From an uncultured Eubacteriales bacterium (GTDB lineage Bacteria > Bacillota > Clostridia > Christensenellales > Aristaeellaceae), in contig CADASI010000048.1 in NCBI GenBank assembly GCA_902790525.1, forward strand, positions 1-64,000: a stretch of 64,000 nt of DNA. The letters are read 5' to 3'. Positions 1-7,432 of the stretch are shown in pieces. Under the pieces are notes generated by a model, which was not told the DNA's origin, ran no database searches, and saw only the letters and a program-made list of their open reading frames with translations. The stretch's first letter is position 1; every line of letters begins with the position of its first letter. The position numbers and the translations under genes are program-made.

Positions 1-10
1 ATGGTGCCTA

Positions 11-86
11 TGGAGCGGTAGACGAGACTCGGACTCGCGACCTCCACCTTGGCAAGGTGGCGCTCTACCAACTGAGCTACTACCGC
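11..86 (-). tRNA. tRNA-Gly (GCC), copy 1
   Basis: The reverse strand folds as a 76-nt cloverleaf. The acceptor GCGGTAG pairs with CTACCGC, followed by T and an encoded CCA. The anticodon stem CCACC/GGTGG encloses loop TTGCCAA, giving anticodon GCC. It is first of four clustered tRNA genes and is identical to the copy at 183-258. Confidence 0.96.
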
Positions 87-93
87 AGATTAT

Positions 94-167
94 TGGAGCG
101 GGTGATGGGAATCGAACCCACGTAGCCAGCTTGGAAGGCTGGAACTCTACCATTGAGTTACACCCGC
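94..167 (-). tRNA. tRNA-Gly (TCC)
   Basis: A 74-nt cloverleaf on the reverse strand with acceptor GCGGGTG, anticodon stem CCAGC/GCTGG and loop CTTCCAA, so anticodon TCC. CCA is encoded. It sits between the two identical Gly-GCC genes. Confidence 0.96.
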
Positions 168-182
168 ATGCGTCAATGGAGT

Positions 183-258
183 TGGAGCGGTAGACGAGAC
201 TCGGACTCGCGACCTCCACCTTGGCAAGGTGGCGCTCTACCAACTGAGCTACTACCGC
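183..258 (-). tRNA. tRNA-Gly (GCC), copy 2
   Basis: A second 76-nt gene identical in sequence to the one at 11-86 (anticodon GCC, encoded CCA). The duplication encloses tRNA-Gly(TCC). Confidence 0.96.
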
Positions 259-261
259 GTG

Positions 262-345
262 TGGTGCGGGCGAAGGGACTCGAACCCATACGCTTGTGAC
301 ACCAGAACCTAAATCTGGCGCGTCTGCCAATTTCGCCACGCCCGC
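262..345 (-). tRNA. tRNA-Leu (TAG)
   Basis: An 84-nt class II tRNA with a long variable arm. The anticodon stem CCAGA/TCTGG encloses loop TTTAGGT, giving anticodon TAG. CCA is encoded. Confidence 0.95.
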
Positions 346-467
346 ACGGCTCGCGCGCGTCGTGGGCACGCAGTCCGCGACAATCAACGCAAGCTATTAT
401 AACGTAAAAACCGGGATTTGTCAATACCGGATTTACGGTGATTTTATTAAAAAGAGAACTGAAATGC

Positions 468-496
468 TTGAAAAAGAGAGGAGTTAGTGTTATTAT
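468..496 (+). promoter_or_regulatory. sigma-A promoter of the Rrf2 gene
   Basis: TTGAAA at 468-473 and TATTAT at 491-496 with a 17-bp spacer. The predicted transcription start is about 503, directly before the AGGGGAGGAG ribosome binding site, so the 5' UTR would be very short. Confidence 0.65.
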
Positions 497-518
497 ATTA
501 ACAAGGGGAGGAGATAAG

Positions 519-935
519 ATGAAAATATCCACAAAGGGACGTTATGCGCTTCGCATGATGATCGATATCGCCGAGAATCAGGAGAAGGGCTATGTCGCGC
601 TCAAAGACATCGCCGCCCGGCAGGAGATATCCAAAAAGTACCTCGAACAGATCGCGCTGCACCTGAGCCAGTGCGACATGCTGCGCGCCGTTCGTGGCTA
701 TCAGGGCGGCTACATGCTGGCCCGCGACACGAAGGATTACACGGTGAACGAGATCCTCTCGGCGGTGGAGGGCACGCTCGCGCCCGTGAGCTGCCTGGAG
801 TCCCCGGTGAACGTCTGTCCCAGGCGGGAGGGCTGCAAGACCCTGCCGCTGTGGCTGAATCTCAACCGCCGCATACAGGACTACCTCAACAGCGTCACAC
901 TGGCGGACCTGGTCGAGGGAAACGTCAAGGACTGA
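519..935 (+). CDS. Rrf2/IscR-type transcriptional regulator
   Basis: A 138-residue winged-helix protein. The N-terminus (MKISTKGRYALRMM) and the helix-turn-helix around residues 25-60 are typical of the Rrf2 family (IscR, NsrR, CymR). Three cysteines with spacing C-x7-C-x5-C lie in the region where IscR and NsrR bind an Fe-S cluster, so a cluster-sensing role is plausible; CymR-type members lack them. The ATG at 519 follows AGGGGAGGAG with good spacing. A longer in-frame start near 438 lies upstream of the promoter and is rejected. No iscS/iscU or sulfur genes lie next to it, so its regulon cannot be read from context. Confidence 0.88.
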   Translation: MKISTKGRYALRMMIDIAENQEKGYVALKDIAARQEISKKYLEQIALHLSQCDMLRAVRGYQGGYMLARDTKDYTVNEILSAVEGTLAPVSCLESPVNVCPRREGCKTLPLWLNLNRRIQDYLNSVTLADLVEGNVKD

Positions 936-954
936 ATGATTATTCGCGTCCATA

Positions 955-993
955 CAGCGCCGCGCGGGAGCATGATCGCCCCGCGCGGCGCTG
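955..993 (+). terminator. GC-rich stem-loop after the Rrf2 gene
   Basis: A 14-bp perfect stem (955-968 with 980-993) with an 11-nt loop, starting about 20 bp after the Rrf2 stop codon. There is no U-run after it, so it may be a weak terminator or an mRNA 3' stabiliser. Confidence 0.45.
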
Positions 994-1340
994 TCTGCGC
1001 GGGGACGAAACGGACACGGCCGCGGGCCGGAACGCTACCGAATCGCGGAGCCAGGTCGGGCGGCTTTCGGCAGGAAAGGCGGGAGATTGATTTCCTTCAT
1101 GCTGTCGAACCCCGCGCATGAATTGTGACAAAGTTTGTGCCCGTTTTGGCGCTAATTGTGCCGGCATGAATAAAAATAGGGCTATGCAGATGTATATTCG
1201 TTGCATATATTCATTTGTTTTCACAAATGAATGCAGGAAAAGCGCGAATTATGTCGTATAAATATTTACATATTCAGTGCATATACATGGGTTGAGGCGA
1301 ATATACTGTAATATCATCAACACCCGGGAGGATTGGTAAC
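994..1340. other. gene-free AT-rich region with a 10-bp inverted repeat
   Basis: No coding signal is seen here. Base composition falls well below that of the surrounding genes. A perfect inverted repeat ATTCATTTGT/ACAAATGAAT (1209-1218 and 1223-1232, 4-nt loop) lies about 110 bp before the next start codon, and GCATATA occurs more than once. It could hold the promoter and operator of the gene at 1341, but no -35/-10 pair with good spacing was found. Confidence 0.4.
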
Positions 1341-1856
1341 ATGGAAAAACTCAGGGCACATGTGCCCGTGCTGACGGAACTGAATCGCCGCGAAAAGGCG
1401 CTTTTGAGCATCTGCGCGGCCATGCTGGCGGCCATACTGATTATCACCTGCATATCCATCAATATACGGACGAATATGCAGCGCGAGTATGCAGATGTGC
1501 GCAACCAGATCGGCGCGTCGCTGTACTCCGACCTGTACATGCTCACGCAGACCTTTGACATGACCTCGGTGCCCAACGCGGATATCAAAAACGCCGTCAT
1601 CCCCCAAATGAAGAACTACTTTATCGCCGCAACCGCGCTGAACGAGCAGCTGAACAACATCTACGGGCAGCGCTACCAGGTGCTCACGGATTCGGACGTG
1701 AGCACGCTTCGCGCCGCCTTCAACGCCTACGACGCCGCGTTTCGCAGCGACGCGCCCACCGACCTGGTGCAGGCGGACATGCAGATCTGCATGGATCGCA
1801 TCAAGGAGCTGTTGTACACGCGATACAGCGAGGGCATCCTCCGCGCCGCGCGGTGA
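1341..1856 (+). CDS. small single-pass membrane protein, unknown function
   Basis: A 171-residue protein with a charged N-terminus, one hydrophobic segment at about residues 21-42 and a largely helical, polar C-terminal region predicted to face outward. The overall shape resembles the sensor half of a signalling protein, but no HAMP, kinase or GGDEF domain follows. The ATG is preceded by GGGAGGA. I do not recognise the family. The upstream AT-rich region may control it; the gene ends about 50 bp before the promoter of the metal exporter transcript. Confidence 0.7.
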   Translation: MEKLRAHVPVLTELNRREKALLSICAAMLAAILIITCISINIRTNMQREYADVRNQIGASLYSDLYMLTQTFDMTSVPNADIKNAVIPQMKNYFIAATALNEQLNNIYGQRYQVLTDSDVSTLRAAFNAYDAAFRSDAPTDLVQADMQICMDRIKELLYTRYSEGILRAAR

Positions 1857-1905
1857 CGCGAGCCGAAGGCGCAGCGTAAAGTTTCGGACGGCGCTGCGGG
1901 TGGGC

Positions 1906-1935
1906 TTGACTAACCGCGGGGCGCTATGCTACAAT
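1906..1935 (+). promoter_or_regulatory. promoter of the NiCo riboswitch-exporter transcript
   Basis: TTGACT (1906-1911), 18-bp spacer, TACAAT (1930-1935) preceded by TGC (extended -10). The expected start, about 1942, is just before the riboswitch aptamer. Confidence 0.75.
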
Positions 1936-1947
1936 CTCCGCAAGTAC

Positions 1948-2016
1948 GGACTGAACAGGCGCGGGCACGTCCGCAGCCGGGCCCAAGGGCAGGGGACATT
2001 GATCCGCAGGACAGTG
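1948..2016 (+). ncRNA. NiCo-type riboswitch aptamer
   Basis: The leader carries the conserved blocks I recall from the NiCo (czcD) riboswitch class in order: ACTGAACAGGC (1950-1960), GCAGCCGGGC (about 1973-1982), an AGGGCAGG segment, TGAT and closing GGACAGT (2009-2015). The 5' ACTG and 3' CAGT can form P1. It lies between a strong promoter and a cation diffusion facilitator gene, the class's usual genomic context. The 3' strand of the aptamer is also the 5' arm of the downstream terminator, which implies that bound metal favours read-through (an ON switch). The assignment rests on motif memory, not a covariance search. Confidence 0.82.
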
Positions 2017-2047
2017 GTTACGAACGCAACCGCTGTCCTGCTTTTTT
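2006..2047 (+). terminator. riboswitch expression-platform terminator
   Basis: GCAGGACAGTGGTT (2006-2019) pairs with AACCGCTGTCCTGC (2028-2041) with one G-T wobble and an 8-nt loop, followed by TTTTTT (2042-2047). The 5' arm overlaps the GGACAGT closing strand of the aptamer, so the two structures exclude each other. Confidence 0.88.
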
Positions 2048-2081
2048 CGGTCCGATCGAAGCGAAGGGGGAATTCCTTTTC

Positions 2082-2972
2082 ATGCAGAAGTCGTCATTTG
2101 AGGCGGTCGCCACGCGGGTTTCGACCGTGAGCATCGTCATCAATCTGCTGCTGGCGGCGTTCAAGTTTGCCGCCGGCGTGCTGGGGCGCTCCGGCGCGAT
2201 GATCTCCGACGCGGTGCACTCCTCGTCGGACGTGGTGGGCAGCCTGATCGTCATCGTGGGCGTGAAGATGTCCGAGAAGACCTCGGACGACGACCACCCC
2301 TACGGCCACGAGCGCATGGAGAGCGTGGCCTCGCTGATCCTGGCAGGGATACTGGCCGTGGCGGGCCTGACCATCGGCAGGGAGGCGCTGATGTCGGTGA
2401 TCTCCGGCGCGTACAAAACCTCCGCCGTGCCGGGCGCGCTGGCGCTCATCGCCGCGGTGGTGTCCATCGTGGTCAAGGAGGGCATGTTCTGGTACACCTG
2501 GGGCCACGCGCGGCAGATCCGCTCCGACGCGCTGAAGGCGGAGGCGTGGCACCACCGCTCCGACGCGCTGTCCTCGGTGGGCGCGCTGATCGGCATCGGC
2601 GGCGCGCGGCTGGGCGCGCGGGTGCTGGAGCCTGTGGCCAGCATCGTGATCTGCCTGTTCATCCTCAAGGTGGCCGTCGACATCTTCCGCGAGGCCATCG
2701 ACAAGATGGTGGACCACGCCTGCGACGCCGAGACCGAGAAGGCCATACGCGCCTGCGCGGAGCGCCAGGAGGGCGTGGTGAAGGTGGACATCATCCGCAC
2801 GCGGGAATTCGGGCGAAAGATGTACGTCGACATCGAGATCTCCGCCGACGGCGAACTGACGCTCAGGGAGGCCCACGGCATCGCCCAGCGGGTCCACGAC
2901 TGCGTGGAGGCGGAGTTTTCGGAGGTGAAGCACATCATGGTGCACGTCAATCCGGCGGAAAATGCCGCATGA
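2082..2972 (+). CDS. cation diffusion facilitator (CDF) metal efflux transporter
   Basis: A 296-residue CDF family exporter that would use proton antiport to expel a divalent metal. About six hydrophobic segments precede a cytoplasmic C-terminal metallochaperone-like domain (from about residue 210). Metal-site signatures are visible in TM2 (D43, H46 and D50 in ISDAVHSSSD) and TM5 (HHRSD), with the cytoplasmic HPYGHERMES loop between. The leader riboswitch points to Ni2+/Co2+ as substrate. The ATG at 2082 follows AAGGGGG; longer in-frame starts run back through the riboswitch and are rejected. Confidence 0.92.
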   Translation: MQKSSFEAVATRVSTVSIVINLLLAAFKFAAGVLGRSGAMISDAVHSSSDVVGSLIVIVGVKMSEKTSDDDHPYGHERMESVASLILAGILAVAGLTIGREALMSVISGAYKTSAVPGALALIAAVVSIVVKEGMFWYTWGHARQIRSDALKAEAWHHRSDALSSVGALIGIGGARLGARVLEPVASIVICLFILKVAVDIFREAIDKMVDHACDAETEKAIRACAERQEGVVKVDIIRTREFGRKMYVDIEISADGELTLREAHGIAQRVHDCVEAEFSEVKHIMVHVNPAENAA

Positions 2973-2996
2973 GGTGAATATTGCGTAAACAGCCCC

Positions 2997-3026
2997 TTGA
3001 CCTGCGGCCGCATGATCTGCTATAAT
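2997..3026 (+). promoter_or_regulatory. promoter of the DHH gene
   Basis: TTGACC (2997-3002), 18-bp spacer, TATAAT (3021-3026), about 80 bp before the start codon. Confidence 0.75.
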
Positions 3027-3108
3027 TTATCCGATAAAATGTATTGGAGATTCAGCCGGGACGCGACGAACGGGGCGTGAATTGTCCGAAGTGCAGGAGG
3101 GAATACAT

Positions 3109-4038
3109 ATGGAACCGAAAAAGAGGCTTGTCACACGCAGCGATTTTGACGGGCTGGCCTGCGCCATGATGCTGCGCGAGCTCAACCTGATTGAGGAGAT
3201 CAAATTTGTCCACCCCAAGGATGTGCAGGACGGCAAGATCGAATTGACCCACAATGACATCACCACCAACCTGCCCTACGACCCCCGGGTGGGGCTGGCC
3301 TTCGACCACCACGAGTCCGAGGTGGACCGCTTAAAGGCGCAGGAGACCGGCGGCAAGCTGATCATCGACCCCGAGGCCCGCAGCGCAGCCCGCGTGGTGT
3401 ACGACTACTACGGCGGCGCCAAGACCTTCCCCCGGGTCAGCGACGAGCTGATGACGGCGGTGGACAAGGGCGACAGCGCCGACTTCTCGCTGGATGAGAT
3501 ACTCAACCCCAGCGGCTGGGTGCTGCTGCACTACCTGATGGACCCGCGCACCGGCCTGGGCCGCTTCCGCAACTTCCGCATCTCCAACTACGACCTGATG
3601 ATGGAGCTGATCTCCTTCTGCATGGATCACACCGTGGACGAGATACTGGAGCTGCCGGACGTCAAGGAGCGCGTGGACCTGTACTTCGAGCAGGCGGACC
3701 TGTTCAAGGCACAGCTCAAGCGCATCGCGAAGATCTACGACAAGGTGGTCGTGCTGGACCTTCGGGAGGAGGAGATCATCCACGCGGGCAACCGCTTCAT
3801 GATCTACGCGCTCTACCCCGAGACCCAGATCTCCGTGCACGTGGCCTGGGGCTTCCGCAAGCAGAACACCGCCGTGATGATCGGCAAGTCCATCGTCAAC
3901 AAGGGCTCCACCGTCGATATCGGCGAGCTGTGCCTCAAGTACGGCGGCGGCGGCCACCACAACGCGGGCACCTGCCAGCTTGAAAACGACGTGGTCGATC
4001 AGCAGCTGCCGGACATCATCGCGGCGCTGAACCAGTGA
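3109..4038 (+). CDS. DHH-family phosphoesterase
   Basis: A 309-residue protein with the N-terminal DHH motifs (SDFDGLACA near residue 10, the central FDHHESE near residue 65) and a C-terminal DHHA1-like glycine/histidine motif (GGGGHHNAG near residue 285). These coordinate two Mn2+ ions in exopolyphosphatases, oligoribonucleases and cyclic-dinucleotide phosphodiesterases. Substrate cannot be assigned, since there are no TM, PAS or GGDEF domains as in GdpP. The ATG at 3109 has GGAGGG upstream. It is followed after 15 bp by the cupin-like gene, so the two are probably co-transcribed. Confidence 0.85.
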   Translation: MEPKKRLVTRSDFDGLACAMMLRELNLIEEIKFVHPKDVQDGKIELTHNDITTNLPYDPRVGLAFDHHESEVDRLKAQETGGKLIIDPEARSAARVVYDYYGGAKTFPRVSDELMTAVDKGDSADFSLDEILNPSGWVLLHYLMDPRTGLGRFRNFRISNYDLMMELISFCMDHTVDEILELPDVKERVDLYFEQADLFKAQLKRIAKIYDKVVVLDLREEEIIHAGNRFMIYALYPETQISVHVAWGFRKQNTAVMIGKSIVNKGSTVDIGELCLKYGGGGHHNAGTCQLENDVVDQQLPDIIAALNQ

Positions 4039-4053
4039 GGGGAGGGGAGCGCG

Positions 4054-4548
4054 ATGCGTCAGATCAAGGCCGTGCCGATCACCGCTGAAAACTTCCGGCC
4101 CTACGGCAGCTTCGCCAGCATGCTGAATCCCGAGGGCAACTGCTTCCCTGGCGACGCCACGTTCTATCCCGATCAGGTCGAGCTGAACGTCCAGGGCGGC
4201 AAGCCCGTCACCTTCTCGCCGCTGACCGTCAAAAAGCCCGAGCGCATGATCGTCAGCCAGGCGGAGTACCACAACTTCACCGGCGAGGGCGTGTTCGTCA
4301 TCGACGACGACGCGGTGATCCACGTCGCGCCGCCCTCCAACAGGGTGATCGTCCCGGAAAAGACCGAGGCGTTCATCGTGCCCAGGGGCACGCTGGTGAA
4401 GCTCAACACCGGCGTGTGGCACCTGGCCGCGCTGCCGGTGCACAACGACCTGCTGCACGTGATGATCATACTGCCCGAGCGGGTGTACGCCAACGACTGC
4501 GTGGTGTGCGACTACCCCGAGGACCGGCAGGTGGAGATCGTGCTGTGA
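4054..4548 (+). CDS. ureidoglycolate lyase-like (AllA family) cupin protein
   Basis: A 164-residue protein resembling the ureidoglycolate lyase/AllA cupin family: an early RPYG motif, a beta-rich body and a late TGVWHLAALP motif carrying a histidine. No allantoin or purine degradation genes are present, and family members in Clostridia are often found without them, so the real substrate is open. It lies 15 bp after the DHH gene and ends at a strong bidirectional terminator. Confidence 0.7.
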   Translation: MRQIKAVPITAENFRPYGSFASMLNPEGNCFPGDATFYPDQVELNVQGGKPVTFSPLTVKKPERMIVSQAEYHNFTGEGVFVIDDDAVIHVAPPSNRVIVPEKTEAFIVPRGTLVKLNTGVWHLAALPVHNDLLHVMIILPERVYANDCVVCDYPEDRQVEIVL

Positions 4549-4558
4549 CATGACGAAA

Positions 4559-4593
4559 CAAACCCCCGCGCGGATGTTCCGCGCGGGGGTTTG
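4559..4593. terminator. bidirectional terminator between convergent genes
   Basis: A 16-bp perfect stem (4559-4574 with 4578-4593) with a 3-nt loop, carrying A-rich and T-rich ends on the two sides. It lies between the stop codons of the plus-strand cupin gene and the minus-strand gene at 4606. Confidence 0.85.
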
Positions 4594-4605
4594 TGCGTTG
4601 GTGCG

Positions 4606-5448
4606 TTACTTCTGTTTGCTCTCGAGCGTCACCGCCGCGATGGCCTGGCCCAGCGTCTCCTTGAGCTGGTCCTCGGCGAGATAGCCGTCCGCGGAATCGG
4701 CCTTCGCGGAGATCACGATCACGATGCTGCCGTTGTTGGGGGCGGGCACGTAGGCGTTCAGCGCCTGCTCGAAGCGGTTCGGCGCCTCCTCCCCGGCCTT
4801 CTCCTCCGCGGGGGCTTCTTCGGCGGGGGCTTTCGCCTCGGCATCGTCCTCGGCGGGGGCTTCTTCGGCAGGGGCTTCCGCCTCGCCGCCGTCCTCCGCG
4901 GGGGCTTCTTCGGCGGCGTCGGCTTCTTCCTCGGCGGTGTACGCCTGGGTATAGGTGTAGTAGGTGTATTCCACGTCCCCGGCCCGGTCGGTGGCGATGT
5001 CGGACACCGCGGTGCCCTTCACGCCGGCGACCATCCTCGCGTTGCCCTCCGAGAGCCGCGCGGGGTCGTAGGCGCTGGCGGAGATCACGATGCCGGTGAC
5101 GGCGCTGTCCTCCGCCTCGGGGGTGTATTTGAACTGGATCAGGTTGTCGTCGGACACGAAGGGCTCCGGCGAGAGCGTGTAGCCCGGGATGTCGCCGACC
5201 TCGCCCAGCTTGAAGTATCGGCGGCCGCCCTTGGTGTTGCCGTTGACGATCAGCCAGTTCTCGCCGGGATCGACGATCTTGCCGTCCTTGACCTTCAGCG
5301 CGCCGTCGTCGTAGGTGAACAGCAGTATCGCGCCGACGGCCAGCACCGCCAGCACGACGCACAGTATGACGATATCCCTCCTGGACAGGTAGGGCTTCTT
5401 CTCCGCCGCTTTGCGGTAGCCCTTGGATCTTGCGCTCTTCTTCGCCAT
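4606..5448 (-). CDS. membrane-anchored protein with Ala/Glu/Pro-rich repeats
   Basis: A 280-residue protein: a strongly basic N-terminus (MAKKSARSKGYRKAAEKK), one membrane segment at about residues 26-45, a globular part at about 50-165, a low-complexity stretch at about 170-225 built of units like EEAPAED, and a short C-terminal domain with a beta-strand (SIVIVISAK). The two folded parts flank the acidic linker. No family is recognised. An extracytoplasmic location is inferred from topology. The ATG has GAGGAGAG upstream. The repeat section is prone to length change. Confidence 0.72.
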   Translation of the reverse strand: MAKKSARSKGYRKAAEKKPYLSRRDIVILCVVLAVLAVGAILLFTYDDGALKVKDGKIVDPGENWLIVNGNTKGGRRYFKLGEVGDIPGYTLSPEPFVSDDNLIQFKYTPEAEDSAVTGIVISASAYDPARLSEGNARMVAGVKGTAVSDIATDRAGDVEYTYYTYTQAYTAEEEADAAEEAPAEDGGEAEAPAEEAPAEDDAEAKAPAEEAPAEEKAGEEAPNRFEQALNAYVPAPNNGSIVIVISAKADSADGYLAEDQLKETLGQAIAAVTLESKQK

Positions 5449-5500
5449 GGGGTTCTCTCCTCGCTTTGATTGACGTCCGGGCGCTGCGCGCCCGATGAGT

Positions 5501-5506
5501 ATTATA
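5501..5506 (-). promoter_or_regulatory. extended -10 promoter of the 4606-5448 gene
   Basis: On the minus strand TGCTATAAT forms an extended -10, with only a weak -35 (TACACA) 17 bp upstream. The leader holds a small hairpin, GGGCGC/GCGCCC. Confidence 0.5.
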
Positions 5507-5548
5507 GCACAGGAATGCGGTTTTGTGTAGTCTCACGCAAAAAAACAG

Positions 5549-5577
5549 TGGACATTTTTCCGGAATGATGGTATGAT
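5549..5577 (+). promoter_or_regulatory. promoter of the Wzz/BY-kinase pair
   Basis: TGGACA (5549-5554), 17-bp spacer, TATGAT (5572-5577), about 35 bp before the first start codon. Confidence 0.6.
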
Positions 5578-5611
5578 GATGGGTAGAAAACTCGTGCGAC
5601 AGGGATGAGGA

Positions 5612-6430
5612 ATGAGCATGGAAGATAATAAACTGGTAAAGGTGCAGGTGTGGGACCCCGAAGCCGACGATGAAGAGGAGATTGATATTCTCGAGTTGTT
5701 TGGCTATTACATGAGCAAGCTGCCGCTGTTGATTGCCGCCGTGGTGATCGGCGTGCTGATGGTCGGCTTCTACACCGTCTACCACCAGACACCGGGGGTG
5801 GACAGGTATACCGCGAAGTCAAAAATGGTGGTCTTATTCGCACCCGGCGATTTCGCGGTAGACCTCTCGGACATCAATGTAGATATCCTCAACATGGGCA
5901 GGTGGCTGTCCAAAGACTGCGTGGAGCTGATCAAGAGCCGTGCCGTCGTTGAGGACGTCATCGAAAAGCTGGGGCTGAAATACAGCTATGAGCAGTTGGC
6001 GGACATGATCGACGTGGCCGTGGTGGAGGACACGCGGGTCCTGGAGATATCCGCCGCCAGCACCGATCCTGAGGAGGCCATGGAGATCGCCAATCAGACA
6101 GCGGAGTCCGCGAAGGCCAAGATCCCCGAGGTGTTAAAGGCGCCCTCCCCGAGCATCATCGAGAAGGCCGTCACGCCCACCCACAGCGGCGCGGGGTCGA
6201 CCTCCAAAAAGGTGCTGCTCTTCGCGTTTGTCCCGCTGGTCCTGGTGCTGATCGCGCTCACGGTGATATTCGTCATGGACGACACGATCAGGTCCCCGGA
6301 GGATGTGGAGAAGGCGTTCGACGTCACACCGCTTGCGGTGATCCCCGAGGGCAGGATCGAGGGCATGGCTGATGCGGGCAATGTGCGCTCCGGACCTTCC
6401 GGAAGCAATACAACGAGCGAAAGTGCATAA
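5612..6430 (+). CDS. Wzz/YveK-type chain-length determinant, BY-kinase activator
   Basis: A 272-residue membrane adaptor: a short acidic cytoplasmic N-terminus, a first TM at about 33-55, an extracytoplasmic helical domain, a second TM at about 203-224 and a cytoplasmic tail. This two-TM layout is that of Gram-positive polysaccharide co-polymerases (CapA, CpsC, YveK), which activate a partner tyrosine kinase. That kinase is encoded 12 bp downstream. The start may be ATG 5612 or ATG 5618; both have a purine-rich site upstream. No glycosyltransferase, flippase or polymerase genes are nearby. Confidence 0.82.
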   Translation: MSMEDNKLVKVQVWDPEADDEEEIDILELFGYYMSKLPLLIAAVVIGVLMVGFYTVYHQTPGVDRYTAKSKMVVLFAPGDFAVDLSDINVDILNMGRWLSKDCVELIKSRAVVEDVIEKLGLKYSYEQLADMIDVAVVEDTRVLEISAASTDPEEAMEIANQTAESAKAKIPEVLKAPSPSIIEKAVTPTHSGAGSTSKKVLLFAFVPLVLVLIALTVIFVMDDTIRSPEDVEKAFDVTPLAVIPEGRIEGMADAGNVRSGPSGSNTTSESA

Positions 6431-6442
6431 AGGAGCGCAGGC

Positions 6443-7180
6443 ATGAGTATGAAAGCGATCATTGAAGTCAACCCGCGGCTGCCCGACGCCCTCGAGGAGG
6501 CCCTCAACCGGCTCCGCGTCAACGCCAGCTTTTTCGACGGCGACGTCCGCAAAATCATGGTCGTCAGCGCGGACCCCGACGAGGGCAAGAGCTTCGTGGC
6601 CATGAACCTCTGGAGGCAGATGGCCGCGGCGAGGGAGAGGTCCATACTGGTGGACGCGAACCTGCGCAGGTCCGTCATGGTGAAGCAATACGGGATCTCC
6701 CGCGCGGACGGCAAACCGCTCTCAGGCCTGAGCCACTACCTCGCCGGCGAAAAGGCGCTGGAGGATTGCGTGCTGAGCACGGATATGGCGTGCGGCGACC
6801 TGCTGCCCAATGTGAAGAACGTCGCCAACCCGTCGCTGCTTCTGGAGGGCGAGCGCTTCAGCGGCCTCATGGATCAGCTGGGCGGGCAGTACCGCCATGT
6901 GATACTGGACGTGCCGCCCCTGGGGCTGTTTGCCGACGGGGACCGCATCGGCCATCTGTGCGACGGCGCGATACTGATCGTGCGCGCCGGCGTGACCCAC
7001 AAGAAAGCCATCCAAAATGCCATCGCGCAACTGGAGCGCGCCGACTGTCCGATGCTGGGGATCGTGCTGAACAGGGTCGGCGCGGGAAGCATAAAGATAC
7101 TCGGCAGGTACTACGGCAAATACTACGGCCGACATTACGGCAAGGGGTATCGCGCGGACAAGTACTTCAAGGAGACGTGA
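6443..7180 (+). CDS. BY-type tyrosine kinase (CpsD/CapB/YveL-like)
   Basis: A 245-residue cytoplasmic P-loop kinase. Walker A lies at about 42-51 (SADPDEGKSF; the usual PGEGKS is altered to PDEGKS), Walker A' at 69-73 (LVDAN) and Walker B at 153-158 (VILDVP). The C-terminal tail holds seven tyrosines between residues 223 and 241 (YYGKYYGRHYGKGY...), the autophosphorylation cluster of this family. AGGAG precedes ATG 6443 with 7-nt spacing. With the membrane adaptor it forms a complete kinase-activator pair that would normally control capsule or EPS export. Confidence 0.87.
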   Translation: MSMKAIIEVNPRLPDALEEALNRLRVNASFFDGDVRKIMVVSADPDEGKSFVAMNLWRQMAAARERSILVDANLRRSVMVKQYGISRADGKPLSGLSHYLAGEKALEDCVLSTDMACGDLLPNVKNVANPSLLLEGERFSGLMDQLGGQYRHVILDVPPLGLFADGDRIGHLCDGAILIVRAGVTHKKAIQNAIAQLERADCPMLGIVLNRVGAGSIKILGRYYGKYYGRHYGKGYRADKYFKET

Positions 7181-7270
7181 CAGAATGATTGTCGGGGCCA
7201 TCCGTTGGATGTCCCCGACCCGCGCAACCGCTCGCTCTGCTCGCCGGTTCGCTAATCATTTTACATACAA

Positions 7271-7420
7271 TAAAGGGGCTGTCTCAAAACGCATAATCAT
7301 TCAGATGTGTGCATGCCGTAGGGGCGGCGATGCGCCGCCCGCCCATGAAGTACGTTGCATTTCGTACTCGCCCCTACGCAGGTTTCATGAATCCATATGC
7401 ATTTTGAGACAGCCCCTTTA
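7271..7420. mobile_element. MITE-like element with about 25-bp terminal inverted repeats
   Basis: Left end TAAAGGGGCTGTCTCAAAA (7271-7289) plus GCATA, right end TATGC plus its complement (7402-7420), with no internal gene. The GGGGCTGTCTCAAAA terminus resembles ends common on IS elements and MITEs of Firmicutes. Nested inside is a GTAGGGGCG... palindrome (7318-7377) that recurs elsewhere in the window. It fills most of the gap between the kinase gene and the isochorismatase gene. Confidence 0.8.
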
Positions 7421-7432
7421 GTCTGTCCTGCC

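Noticed and set aside
438..518. N-terminal extension of the Rrf2 gene back to 438
   Set aside because: The extension covers the promoter (468-496) and the ribosome binding site of the ATG at 519, and the added residues do not match the family.
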